From: a virus
Virus record (IMG/VR): IMGVR_UViG_3300008263_000034
Span: 1 to 58,991 of that record
Strand: one strand, 5' to 3'
Length of the DNA stretch: 58,991 bases
Part shown: positions 1 to 6,876 of the stretch, piece after piece
Layout of the letters: every line of letters starts with the position of its first letter
How positions within the stretch are numbered: the stretch's first letter is position 1
Notes under the pieces: generated by a model
Seen by the model: only the letters and a program-made list of their open reading frames with translations
The model's database searches: none
What the model was told of the DNA's origin: nothing
Translations under genes and position numbers: made by a program

Positions 1-94
1 CTAGTGCTTTGTCCTTCATACAATAAGCGATCATCAACCAGCTCATCTGCACGTCCTCCATCATTTCTTTGTATGCTGATTCAATCTTGTTCAT
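1..94 (-). CDS. N-terminal part of a small protein cut by the window edge
   Basis: Thirty-one codons from an ATG at 94 run off the left edge. The start overlaps the stop of the upstream gene in an ATGA, as at many junctions of this cluster. The reading frame resumes at the right edge of the window (58991 to 58871) if one base is added at the join. The joined product would be about 70 aa, mostly helical with no recognisable domain. Function unknown. Confidence 0.6.
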   Translation of the reverse strand, partial: MNKIESAYKEMMEDVQMSWLMIAYCMKDKAL

Positions 95-456
95 AGTTCG
101 TTCTGGTTGGTTGTCCACTTATCAATCGTTTTAAGAAATGCTTCGGCACGTTGGGCTGCGGTGGCGTAAACAGCAAACCTAGTGGGATAAATCGATTCAT
201 AGTCATCAATTCCAAGTGAATGCCTAACTATTCGTACGAGGGTTGAGCAGTATTCCTCAACTTTAGTTATATCCAACATCTTCTCCGCTTCGTGCATTGC
301 GTTGAGGTCGTTGAGGTAGTCTGCAAGCAGAGCATATTGGTTGCCGTTTACTTCATGTAGAGTTCCTATTGTCGCCGCCCAGTTTTCGCTCTCATGGCAA
401 TCTTTCCACCCACAAGCCTCTGCAATCGCTATTCTTTGCTCTTCTTTATTCATCAT
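91..456 (-). CDS. Small phage protein, DYLNDLNAMHEAE family, copy 1
   Basis: A 121-aa protein with two adjacent Met codons at the start. It carries an N-terminal EEQRIAIAEACGW segment, a central DYLNDLNAMHEAEK segment and a C-terminal ATAAQRAEAFLKTI segment. The same three blocks recur in the genes ending at 1241 and 58549, so this is one of three paralogues in the same leftward cluster. Proteins of this pattern are common in phage early regions and have no known function. It is soluble and probably helical. Its stop overlaps the next start (ATGA), which suggests translational coupling. Confidence 0.8.
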   Translation of the reverse strand: MMNKEEQRIAIAEACGWKDCHESENWAATIGTLHEVNGNQYALLADYLNDLNAMHEAEKMLDITKVEEYCSTLVRIVRHSLGIDDYESIYPTRFAVYATAAQRAEAFLKTIDKWTTNQNEL

Positions 457-464
457 TCTTTCGG

Positions 465-1064
465 TTAATCGTTTTCGTATTCCATCCCTTTGTCGATAAG
501 CTCATCTAGTGCCTCTCGTATGAGTTTGGCGGCTTTATCGTTTGCGGTTTTTGCGTGTAAAATATCCCCTACATCAAGGGCAATTTTAGTTTGAAATACT
601 AGATTTAATGCAGCGTCCAATTTGGACATCGCTCCGACTGGGTTATCAATTTCAATGCTCATTTTTTTAGTTTCGTTTTTGTTTTTAGATATAAATAAAG
701 CAGCCCATCGGCGCACCGATTTGTAAGCTGTTGATCCAAGCTCTAAATCATCACCATTTTCTGCTTTTTCTTCTATTATTTCTGAGATATATTGCAGCGC
801 CTCTTGTCTCTTATCAATCATAACAGACAAACGCATAATGTTATTGGCGTTAGTTTTAGATAAGCTTACAAGGTTAGCTTTTAGTTGTCGGTTTTCTTCT
901 TGTAATTCTTTTACATCATTCCATTTTACCCAATCTCCTTGCGAATCTGGAAATATATCACCCGAATCATATAAATCGAGCGTCCCACCAATTCGCCATT
1001 TGTATCGAGTTGGAAAACAAGACACTGTTTTTAATATCTTTTGATTTTTTGAATCTGTATTCAT
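465..1064 (-). CDS. Hypothetical protein with coiled coil
   Basis: A 199-aa protein I do not recognise. Residues 1-50 contain an aromatic RYKWRIGGTLDLYDSGD stretch that looks like a small beta domain. From about residue 50 a KELQEENRQLK heptad pattern indicates a coiled coil. An internal Met at residue 135 (MSIEIDNPVGAMSKLD) could mark a second domain or an internal start. Codon use is more AT-rich than in the virion genes. It lies in the leftward operon, 8 bases from the next gene. Confidence 0.65.
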   Translation of the reverse strand: MNTDSKNQKILKTVSCFPTRYKWRIGGTLDLYDSGDIFPDSQGDWVKWNDVKELQEENRQLKANLVSLSKTNANNIMRLSVMIDKRQEALQYISEIIEEKAENGDDLELGSTAYKSVRRWAALFISKNKNETKKMSIEIDNPVGAMSKLDAALNLVFQTKIALDVGDILHAKTANDKAAKLIREALDELIDKGMEYEND

Positions 1065-1067
1065 AAT

Positions 1068-1244
1068 TTATTCTATATTTGCTGCGATAAATGAAAATGC
1101 GGAAGAAAAAAATATAGTTAAAAACACATAAAATCCAACGTCATCTCCTCTATAATCAAAATTGTAACCACTGCACCATGCAATAAAAGCCGCAGAGCTA
1201 CAAAAAAATATAAATATTATAATTGTAAATAGTATTTTAATCAT
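1068..1244 (-). CDS. Small membrane protein (two transmembrane segments)
   Basis: A 58-aa product starting MIKILFTIII. The ATG at 1244 overlaps the upstream stop as ATGA, so I prefer it to the longer frame starting at 1310, whose extra residues are a shadow of the neighbouring gene. Residues 2-25 and about 38-56 are strongly hydrophobic and are separated by a short polar loop. No family is recognised. A small inner-membrane protein of the early region is the most that can be said. Confidence 0.6.
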   Translation of the reverse strand: MIKILFTIIIFIFFCSSAAFIAWCSGYNFDYRGDDVGFYVFLTIFFSSAFSFIAANIE

Positions 1245-1612
1245 TGTTTCCATAAATTTAAAGTTTTCAAAAACGCTTCGGCGCGTTGGGCGGCAGTGGC
1301 GGTAATGCACATATCAAAATCCATTTGAGCTTTCTTTACTCCAGCATCTCTGCAAATTGCCGCTTTGATTTGCTGAGTGTATTTTTTGGGGAACTTATCA
1401 TTTGCATAAATGACAAGGGTTTCTGCTTCGTGAATCGCGTTAAGATCTTTGAGGTAGTCGGGAATTTCCCATATAGGAGGAGTGAGTGGCGAACCATCAT
1501 ACGCTTTAGCATTGAGCATTTGAGGGTGAATACCACATAAATAATCAATCACGCCAATTTCTGTCCATCCACAAGCTTCTGCGATAGCTATTCTTTGTTC
1601 TTCTGGTTTCAT
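1241..1612 (-). CDS. Small phage protein, DYLNDLNAMHEAE family, copy 2
   Basis: A 123-aa paralogue of the genes at 91-456 and 58549-58881, with MKPEEQRIAIAEACGW, DYLKDLNAIHEAE and ATAAQRAEAFLKTL blocks. The start at 1612 is chosen over 1678 because it aligns with the paralogues and overlaps the upstream stop in an ATGA. Function unknown. Confidence 0.78.
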   Translation of the reverse strand: MKPEEQRIAIAEACGWTEIGVIDYLCGIHPQMLNAKAYDGSPLTPPIWEIPDYLKDLNAIHEAETLVIYANDKFPKKYTQQIKAAICRDAGVKKAQMDFDMCITATAAQRAEAFLKTLNLWKQ

Positions 1613-1836
1613 TTTTCGTTCGGGTTGGTTGTTTCCCAAGGCAGTAGCGTTTCGTCTGCTTCGTCTTGGCTGTCGCATGATAGGTTGCGGTATTTCTCAG
1701 CTAATCTACGGGCGGCGTTGAGTTCGCGTTCTAGTTGTCTCGCATGATCGACCATGTAAAAATACTGTGAAAGGTTTTCCCTGTCTTTTCTTAGTTCGTG
1801 AATAACATCCGTTCTCGGCGTTTCTGATTTACTCAT
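1609..1836 (-). CDS. Small TPRTD-type coiled-coil protein
   Basis: A 75-aa protein beginning MSKSETPRTDVIHEL and containing HARQLERELNAARRLAEKYR, a clear amphipathic helix. The ETPRTD start followed by a RQLEREL coiled coil is a pattern seen in many uncharacterised small phage and bacterial proteins. The next gene upstream (1829-2179) has the same opening, so the two are related. They overlap by 8 bases. Function unknown; oligomerisation through the coiled coil is inferred. Confidence 0.7.
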   Translation of the reverse strand: MSKSETPRTDVIHELRKDRENLSQYFYMVDHARQLERELNAARRLAEKYRNLSCDSQDEADETLLPWETTNPNEK

Positions 1837-2179
1837 GGTCTTTAGTGGTTAGGGATTGGAGGGCATCACGTAATGCCCATGCTTTGACGTTTGCATCACT
1901 ATGTCTAGCTGCTCCAATAGGGCGCATATCGGGAACATATGGAAGGTATTGCTTGACTGCCTCCGCCAGCCTGTCCCGCTGCTCGGTGACTCTAGTCAGT
2001 TGATCGCTTGCGTAATCGATGCCCGATCGTAATCCGTCCCGCTGCTCGGTGACGGCGGTTAGCTCGCGTTCTAAGGTTCGGCAAGCAGTGAAAGCAAGCG
2101 CAACTTCTTCGTCGTGTTCCACATTATACGAAAGCTCTTGTATTGCATCAGTCCTCGGTGTCGGTGTCGTTGTGTTCAT
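1829..2179 (-). CDS. TPRTD-type coiled-coil protein
   Basis: A 116-aa protein starting MNTTTPTPRTDAIQEL. The ATG at 2179 is preferred over that at 2230 because it follows a CCAACCAACCAACC-type G-poor leader of the kind found before other leftward genes here, and because the start then matches its paralogue downstream. The middle repeats VTEQRDGLRSG and VTEQRDRLAEA, giving a two-unit coiled coil. No enzymatic motif. Confidence 0.65.
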   Translation of the reverse strand: MNTTTPTPRTDAIQELSYNVEHDEEVALAFTACRTLERELTAVTEQRDGLRSGIDYASDQLTRVTEQRDRLAEAVKQYLPYVPDMRPIGAARHSDANVKAWALRDALQSLTTKDHE

Positions 2180-2226
2180 GGTTCTGTTGGTTGGTTGGTT
2201 GGTTGAAAAGTTGGATGGTTCATGGT

Positions 2227-2373
2227 TCAAGGTACAGGGTTCATGTGCAAGTCATAAAGTAAATTTGCAACGATAACCAATATGCCTGTAACAGGAAAGG
2301 TCAGCAAAGCAAATGCCATGATACTTAGTATTGAATCAAAAATTTTCATACTCATGGGGTCGAATAGTTTCAT
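2227..2373 (-). CDS. Small membrane protein
   Basis: A 48-aa frame starting MKLFDPMSMKIF, with a single long hydrophobic segment (about residues 15-40, IMAFALLTFPVTGILVIVA). It fills the otherwise empty gap between neighbouring leftward genes and begins just after a TTCAGG-type repeat. No family recognised. It is short and unsupported by homology I can recall, so confidence is moderate. Confidence 0.5.
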   Translation of the reverse strand: MKLFDPMSMKIFDSILSIMAFALLTFPVTGILVIVANLLYDLHMNPVP

Positions 2374-2383
2374 GGTTCAGTAT

Positions 2384-2737
2384 TTAGGGGAATTTATATA
2401 CGGCTTCAGCTTGCTTGAGTAATGACTCCGCCTCAGCGGCGACAGCCTCGACTGTCCACTGCTCGGCTGTGTCATACAGGTGGCAGGTATCAAAGCCGAT
2501 GACCCAACGGTCATTCTCCATGTTGGCGTAGGTGAGTCCGCCGTGTACGTCTATGTCAGGCAGGTCGTCGTAGTCTTTACCACACCAAGGATGGTCTGAA
2601 GGTAGAGAGACGTAGCCGTTGTAGACTCCAGTGCTCCCGACGTATGAGGCGAGGAAGCCGTCTAGTTTAGAGCCGTTGATCTTCATCAGGGATGAGGAGG
2701 TGCGGCGTAGTATAATGTATGGTGGTGCTAGTTTCAT
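2384..2737 (-). CDS. Conserved phage hypothetical (HGGLTY...GFDTCH family)
   Basis: A 117-aa protein with NGYVSLPSDHPWCGKDYDD, DVHGGLTYAN, RWVIGFDTCH and a C-terminal helix AEAESLLKQAE. The HPWCGKDYD, HGGLTY and GFDTCH order is a recurring pattern in uncharacterised phage and bacterial proteins. The conserved His, Asp and Cys residues could form a metal or active site, but no function is established. It is preceded by a G-poor leader containing tandem ACAGGGTT repeats. Confidence 0.75.
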   Translation of the reverse strand: MKLAPPYIILRRTSSSLMKINGSKLDGFLASYVGSTGVYNGYVSLPSDHPWCGKDYDDLPDIDVHGGLTYANMENDRWVIGFDTCHLYDTAEQWTVEAVAAEAESLLKQAEAVYKFP

Positions 2738-2745
2738 ATTTGTAT

Positions 2746-2958
2746 TCAGGTTACAGGGTTCAGGTTACAGGGTTCATTTGTGGTGGTTTCCCATAGCTGG
2801 TCAAGTTCCATTTCATGGGGTTGTAGATTCCACCGTGCGGCATAGAGCTTTTCATTCAGCTTGCACACGATGATGTTGTTATGGGCGGAGGCATTAGGAC
2901 TCTTGTCCAGTGCCTCACGGATATGTTGTGGGATTACTACTGAGGTGTTTGCTCTCAT
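2746..2958 (-). CDS. Hypothetical protein
   Basis: A 70-aa protein starting MRANTSVVIPQHI. The ATG at 2958 overlaps the stop of the upstream gene as ATGA, which rules against the longer frame starting at 3021. The opening resembles a beta strand followed by a helix, as in small ribbon-helix-helix or antitoxin-like proteins, but the match is too weak to name. Function unknown. Confidence 0.55.
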   Translation of the reverse strand: MRANTSVVIPQHIREALDKSPNASAHNNIIVCKLNEKLYAARWNLQPHEMELDQLWETTTNEPCNLNPVT

Positions 2959-3206
2959 GGTGTTTCTCCTTTCGTTTCCTCTTCCATTACTTGGTCGAGA
3001 TAGTAGTTGAGCACGTCCCAATTCAACCCAATGCTCGCGTCCTTTCGGTGCTCCATGCGGTGGAGAACTTCTTCCGCTTGGCTTCGGGTAATTGCTCCGT
3101 GATTATTGCTTGATCCCATCACATCGTCCACCATCCAAAGATCGTAGGCGATAATTTCGTTTGGATTGTAGTGCTCCAAGTGCTTTATCAGTTGTGCGAT
3201 TGTCAT
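2955..3206 (-). CDS. Hypothetical phage protein
   Basis: An 83-aa protein beginning MTIAQLIKHLEHYNPNEIIAYDLW. The phrase L..L..Y.P...I.Y.LW is common in small phage and plasmid proteins of unknown function. The C-terminal half is acidic and helical. It is preceded by three ATTTGTTT repeats (read on + at 3207-3236), which give an ACAAATAAACAAATAAAC leader with no Shine-Dalgarno. Confidence 0.7.
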   Translation of the reverse strand: MTIAQLIKHLEHYNPNEIIAYDLWMVDDVMGSSNNHGAITRSQAEEVLHRMEHRKDASIGLNWDVLNYYLDQVMEEETKGETP

Positions 3207-3265
3207 ATGTTTATTTGTTTATTTGTTTATTTGTTTTGTGTTGTTGTTCAATGAGAAGGTATGAA

Positions 3266-4390
3266 TTAGAACTCATTTTGGTAGGCTCCGGTGTCATCCA
3301 TGTGGGTGTGGCTACGCTCATCGGGAATCATGTAAATCCAAGCGGTGAGTGTCGATCCCTTGTCCATCTTGATGGTAAGGGCGGTGCGAACATACCAATC
3401 GGGATGTCCTTCCAGTATGTCAAGTTTACGTAGTTCCTCTGTCGTCACTCGATAGACTTCTACCTTGACATGATGCCCCTTGCCAGCACGATCAATCAGA
3501 TACGGGATACCGGATACAACCATCGGATACTTCGTGAAGGTCTCGCCTGTTCCTAAGAACTTAGCTTTGTTCATCAGTCTGTCGTGGTTGCCATGCCCAC
3601 TCTTGAGTGTGCCGTAGACAGCAACCACATGGCTGTCGCCTGTCGGTATCTCGTTGACATACTTCTCTTCCATTCCGGTGTAGTAGTCATCCCACTCCGA
3701 TTCGTAGTTATGGTATATGTCGCTTCCGTCGAACAGGTCAGCGTTGCCGTTACCCCACGGATCATTCCATGATTCAGTCAACTCGTCTACGCTTGACCAG
3801 TCGTGCTTTGTAGGAGGCGAATAGCTACGCCAAGGTGCAACAGTTGTCGGCGTTGTCTTCGGGGTGTAAGGCGAGAACCCACGCACTACCTTAGATGGTT
3901 GGGGTATTGCATTACTCTTGCTGAAGTGCACGCCCTTGTGCTCCACCCAAAGGTCGCGATTTACCATGATGGCCTGACCACTCTTGCGATTGAGTAGTGC
4001 GAAGCGACATGAGTAGGTGCGGAGGATGGAGAGGATGCGTTCCTCATCTAGTCCTGACAGGATCTTGCATAGCTCCTGAGTATCTACCGACTTGGCGGAG
4101 ACGAGGCGTTCGATCGTGCCGTTCATCATCAGCGAATAGGTTCCGTCAATGTGGAATGGATGGCACTGCTTCTTACCGATCTTGCCGCTAGTCGAGTAGC
4201 GGAAGTGGCACGTGTAGCCTCGGTCGATGTTGGTCATGATGTCCCATACCCGTTGCTCGGACATGGTGCGGACGATCTCTCCGGTGTCATGGTAGAAGAT
4301 GCCGAAGCCGTCTTGGTTCTGTTGTAAGGCGTTGTCAATGATCTCGTCAGAGACTACGCGGCATAGTGGGTTGTGTATAATTAAGCACAT
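3266..4390 (-). CDS. Class II glutamine amidotransferase fused to gamma-glutamylcyclotransferase (AIG2-like)
   Basis: A 374-aa two-domain enzyme. Residues 1-150 are an Ntn-type class II glutamine amidotransferase: Cys2 directly after Met1 is the expected nucleophile, followed by NQDGFGIFY (25-33), FRYSTSG (63-69), a conserved HPF (77-79) and MNG (89-91). Residues 255-355 are a gamma-glutamylcyclotransferase-like fold with VYGTLKSG (258-265) and LDILEGHP, where Glu327 matches the catalytic acid. A low-complexity linker joins them. The downstream gene is a glutamine-synthetase-like amidoligase. These three activities together are known from predicted peptide or amide-bond modification pathways: the amidotransferase would free ammonia, the ligase form an amide and the cyclotransferase remove gamma-glutamyl groups. 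The substrate is unknown. Confidence 0.85.
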   Translation of the reverse strand: MCLIIHNPLCRVVSDEIIDNALQQNQDGFGIFYHDTGEIVRTMSEQRVWDIMTNIDRGYTCHFRYSTSGKIGKKQCHPFHIDGTYSLMMNGTIERLVSAKSVDTQELCKILSGLDEERILSILRTYSCRFALLNRKSGQAIMVNRDLWVEHKGVHFSKSNAIPQPSKVVRGFSPYTPKTTPTTVAPWRSYSPPTKHDWSSVDELTESWNDPWGNGNADLFDGSDIYHNYESEWDDYYTGMEEKYVNEIPTGDSHVVAVYGTLKSGHGNHDRLMNKAKFLGTGETFTKYPMVVSGIPYLIDRAGKGHHVKVEVYRVTTEELRKLDILEGHPDWYVRTALTIKMDKGSTLTAWIYMIPDERSHTHMDDTGAYQNEF

Positions 4391-4423
4391 AGTATTATTT
4401 ATTTTGTATTGTTTTAGGTTAGA

Positions 4424-5707
4424 CTATCGGGTGTATTCGGTGATGTCGGGATGAACTATTCCATCCAACATCCAGATGCGGAAGTGGCGGGCTAGTCGCA
4501 ACGCCTTGGCGTAACGCTTGCGGTCGCCGTTGTATGCTTCCTTCAGTAGTATGCTGCGACTCTCGCGGACGAAGCGATTGAAAGTCCAGCACTCTTCCAT
4601 AGCACGGCAGGTGACGGCAATCAGACTAGCACGGCGGAGTAGATGCTTAGCATTGAGGACACGGCTTGGCAAGCGTAGCTCAATACCGAAAGACTTACAA
4701 CGGACAGGACTATACTTGATTCCCCTATCCTCAATCTTCTTGTCCTCACGGCAGTAGGTATTGTTGAGTCGCTTACGGAAGAGTGCATACCATAGCGGGG
4801 CATACACTCTGAAAGCGGCGAGTGTTTCGCGGGGTGTTTTTCCTTGCCAACTGATGTTGATGTGGCCACCACAAGAACTGTCGCAAGGCTCAGCAAGGAC
4901 ATCATTTGCACCACTCACGTGTCGCTTGAACATTGCCATGACGTTGGGGTCAAGCAAGTCGTAACAGTTTGTCACACCTTCGACTCCACACGAGCCGTCA
5001 CGCTCCCATCCTGCGATGAGATCATACTCCCCGATTCCTGCACCTTCAGAGCAGTAACCGAAGATGGTGTTCTTCTCAATCTCGAACCCGATGAGGAACG
5101 GGGATTGTCCACGATACTTCACCTCGTCCGGTGAGCTATGATACCCACATATAACCCCTCTGCCTATCTCTGGAGGACTGCAATGTTCGCAGTCGCCTTC
5201 GTCCTCGTGCACCCATTGGTTAACCTCATCACAGTGGTGGCATTCATCGACAGGCCAGTATTCTCCATCATCTTCACAATACACATAGTCGTCATCGCCT
5301 TCGACAAAGGTTGTGCCGTGTCCGTCTGTGCGGAGCGACTCGTCCTCGTTATGGTAGTGACCCCAGCCATGCACGTAGACGGTGTCGCAAGCGAGATGGT
5401 ATTCCTCGTCCTCGCAGTAAACACACACCGAGTCGTAGTAATATCCATCACTTGATTCTACCCAGTGGACATTGCCGTCCTCTTCTGCCATCTCCAACTG
5501 GTCGGGAGTGTAGTAATCACAAGTGTTGCGGTAGGCACTCGTTCCTACGCGAGTGCACTCTGCCCGCTCCGCTGTCGAGCCGTCCACCGTAGTGACGGGA
5601 TCAACATAGGTTAGGGTCAGGCGTGGTTGACTCGCTTCCTCAAGGATGAGGGCGAACACATTGTCATCTGTATTTGTATTTGTATTTGTATTTGTATTTG
5701 TATCCAT
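4424..5707 (-). CDS. Putative amidoligase (glutamine-synthetase fold) with N-terminal metal-binding region
   Basis: A 427-aa protein. The C-terminal half matches the phage-type amidoligase family: GFEIE (207-211), ERDGSCGVE (235-243), CGGHINIS (279-286) and SFGIELRLPSRV (339-350) are the metal/ATP-binding and substrate strands of the GS-like fold. Residues 95-176 hold paired Cys (95/98, 156/159, 173/176) with many His and Asp, probably zinc knuckles for binding a protein or nucleic-acid target. The first residues are an Asn-Thr repeat encoded by five TATTTG hexamers immediately after the start codon. The start lies 8 bases downstream of a 65-base hairpin leader. It probably joins an amine or amino acid to a carboxylate of a peptide or small molecule, working with the adjacent amidotransferase/cyclotransferase. 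The reaction is inferred from family. Confidence 0.8.
   Translation of the reverse strand: MDTNTNTNTNTNTDDNVFALILEEASQPRLTLTYVDPVTTVDGSTAERAECTRVGTSAYRNTCDYYTPDQLEMAEEDGNVHWVESSDGYYYDSVCVYCEDEEYHLACDTVYVHGWGHYHNEDESLRTDGHGTTFVEGDDDYVYCEDDGEYWPVDECHHCDEVNQWVHEDEGDCEHCSPPEIGRGVICGYHSSPDEVKYRGQSPFLIGFEIEKNTIFGYCSEGAGIGEYDLIAGWERDGSCGVEGVTNCYDLLDPNVMAMFKRHVSGANDVLAEPCDSSCGGHINISWQGKTPRETLAAFRVYAPLWYALFRKRLNNTYCREDKKIEDRGIKYSPVRCKSFGIELRLPSRVLNAKHLLRRASLIAVTCRAMEECWTFNRFVRESRSILLKEAYNGDRKRYAKALRLARHFRIWMLDGIVHPDITEYTR
5671..5703 (+). repeat. Hexanucleotide tandem repeat (TATTTG)5 at an amidoligase start
   Basis: Five perfect TATTTG units plus a partial unit code for the Asn-Thr repeat at residues 3-12 of the leftward amidoligase. 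Six-base units keep the reading frame, so slippage would change only the length of the tail. The composition resembles the A-rich leaders of nearby genes. Confidence 0.85.
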
Positions 5708-5714
5708 TTGTTTT

Positions 5715-5779
5715 AGTGCGGGTTATGAACCGCTTGCTACTCTTATTCAGCTAACCGAATAAGAGCAGACAGCGAATCA
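5715..5779 (-). promoter_or_regulatory. 65-base hairpin leader element, copy 1
   Basis: Read leftward, the element has a conserved TGATTCGCTGTCTG entry, a strong hairpin (CTCTTATTC pairing with GAATAAGAG, 5740-5765), then a second small hairpin GCGG-TTCATAAC-CCGC. It ends 8 bases before the amidoligase start. Copies at 6307-6371 and 6813-6876 are nearly identical. It could be a terminator/antiterminator-type RNA, a processing site or a translational control element. Confidence 0.75.
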
Positions 5780-5797
5780 CGATACAGGGTTCAGGGT

Positions 5798-6277
5798 TCA
5801 CTTATTCTTGATGCAGTCTTGGACTTCTGCCCATGTGAGTCCGTAGTAGAACATGGCGTCGTCGTTGTCCTCATCAATGTCATCGTATTGACTGACGAGT
5901 AAGCCTTCGACCTCTTCCCCATCTTCCCATCGGATGTCGATCTCGATGAGAGGTAACAAGGGGCGGGCATTGATCTTTGGAAACTCTGAGCTTGATCCGA
6001 GGACGAGCCAGTTGACTGCGTCCTTTATCATCTCAATACCGAGAGTGGTGCATCCTTCCCACTCCTTGCGGTAGCACTTTCCTGCTCCGAGTTCTTCCCA
6101 GTCTTCTTCGGTCAGCACGATGGGTGCTGGTGTTGGTTGTGCCAAGCGGTCAAGCCTGTTCTGGTAGTATTCTGTGAAGATGTTTGCGGTATCTTCCAGA
6201 TTGATGGTCGCCACTCCGCCATCTGGCAGGATAATGGTGACCTCGGTCGGTGTCATTTGTAATGTGAATTGAATCAT
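5798..6277 (-). CDS. Hypothetical acidic protein
   Basis: A 159-aa protein I do not recognise. It opens with beta strands (MIQFTLQMTPTEVTIILPDGG), has a middle helix and ends in an acidic stretch with DDIDEDNDDAMFYYGLTWAEVQDCI. There is no catalytic motif. It sits between leader elements 1 and 2, and its leader is A-rich with no Shine-Dalgarno (AAGAAAGAAACCAAAAAC before ATG). Its position next to the amidoligase suggests it may belong to the same expression unit. Confidence 0.7.
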   Translation of the reverse strand: MIQFTLQMTPTEVTIILPDGGVATINLEDTANIFTEYYQNRLDRLAQPTPAPIVLTEEDWEELGAGKCYRKEWEGCTTLGIEMIKDAVNWLVLGSSSEFPKINARPLLPLIEIDIRWEDGEEVEGLLVSQYDDIDEDNDDAMFYYGLTWAEVQDCIKNK

Positions 6278-6306
6278 GTTTTTGGTTTCTTTCTTATTGT
6301 TTGTTT

Positions 6307-6371
6307 AGTGCGGGTTATGAACCGCTTGCTGACCTTATTCGGTTGACCGAATAAGATCAGACAGCGAATCA
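6307..6371 (-). promoter_or_regulatory. 65-base hairpin leader element, copy 2
   Basis: Same architecture as the copy at 5715-5779. Its main hairpin (6331-6358) reads CTTATTCGGT-TG-ACCGAATAAG, and compared with the other copies its stem base has compensating-type changes (GA..TC in place of CT..AG ends). It lies directly after the stop of a tiny ORF and 29 bases before the start at 6277. Confidence 0.75.
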
Positions 6372-6428
6372 CTACTTGTCTTTGGTTGAGTTATTCCATG
6401 CCTCAATGACATAGATGATCGAGCTCAT
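6372..6428 (-). CDS. Possible 18-aa peptide
   Basis: The frame MSSIIYVIEAWNNSTKDK starts in an ATGA overlap with the preceding gene and stops exactly at the edge of leader element 2. The coupling pattern matches its neighbours, but such a short frame could arise by chance. No function can be assigned. Confidence 0.25.
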   Translation of the reverse strand: MSSIIYVIEAWNNSTKDK

Positions 6429-6571
6429 GGTTTCTCTACCTTTCTCCACATCACGATGTCCCGATACAAGACAGGCGTGGGGTTGGATAGTTTATGCAAC
6501 GCCCCTTTCGAGGCGAGGTATGCAATGGCGGCGTCAACTGATGCCGTGCTGGCGGTTGCGTCAATGTTCAT
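6425..6571 (-). CDS. Small hypothetical protein
   Basis: A 48-aa product starting MNIDATASTASVDAAIAYL. The ATG at 6571 is chosen because it overlaps the upstream stop (ATGA); the longer frame from 6691 is an artefact. An N-terminal helix is followed by a short strand and a basic end. Not recognised. Confidence 0.5.
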   Translation of the reverse strand: MNIDATASTASVDAAIAYLASKGALHKLSNPTPVLYRDIVMWRKVEKP

Positions 6572-6804
6572 GGCAGCACCTCCATGCTGGCGTTGGCGAG
6601 GGCGACCGCAACGGATACGCCGAACGTATGGCGAGGCGAGCCCACCATCACTGTATCCTTCTGCTGGTTGACAGCAATCGCTTGCCAGCAACCATTGACG
6701 AAGCCCATATCCTTAATGCCTTTCGGCTTCGCGATTGGGCGGTGTGTGGATTCCTCCATGAGCCCAAAGAATCGGGCGTGCTCTTGTGTTCTTCTTGTTT
6801 TCAT
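6568..6804 (-). CDS. Small hypothetical protein
   Basis: A 78-aa protein (MKTRRTQEHARFFGLMEE start) with a beta-rich centre (FVNGCWQAIAVNQQKDTVMVG). It begins 9 bases after leader element 3 and has an A-rich leader ATACAAATG. It overlaps the next gene by ATGA. No family recognised. Confidence 0.55.
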   Translation of the reverse strand: MKTRRTQEHARFFGLMEESTHRPIAKPKGIKDMGFVNGCWQAIAVNQQKDTVMVGSPRHTFGVSVAVALANASMEVLP

Positions 6805-6812
6805 TTGTATTG

Positions 6813-6876
6813 ATGCGGGTTATGAACCGCTTGCTACTCTTATTCGGTTAGCCGAATAAGAGCAGACAGCGAATCA
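6813..6876 (-). promoter_or_regulatory. 65-base hairpin leader element, copy 3
   Basis: The third copy begins with the TGA stop codon of the upstream 37-aa gene and ends 8 bases before the ATG at 6804. Its hairpin at 6837-6862 is perfect: 11 base pairs, CTCTTATTCGG with CCGAATAAGAG, around a GTTA-type loop. The GCGG-TTCATAAC-CCGC minihairpin is conserved. Confidence 0.75.

Noticed and set aside
3207-3245. ATTTGTTT repeat run as possible regulatory satellite
   Set aside because: It can be explained as the A-rich leader common to leftward genes, so it is reported there and not as a separate element.
5138-5592. Rightward ORFs opposite the amidoligase
   Set aside because: Shadows of the Cys/Asp-rich coding strand with no credible start and no partner genes in that direction.
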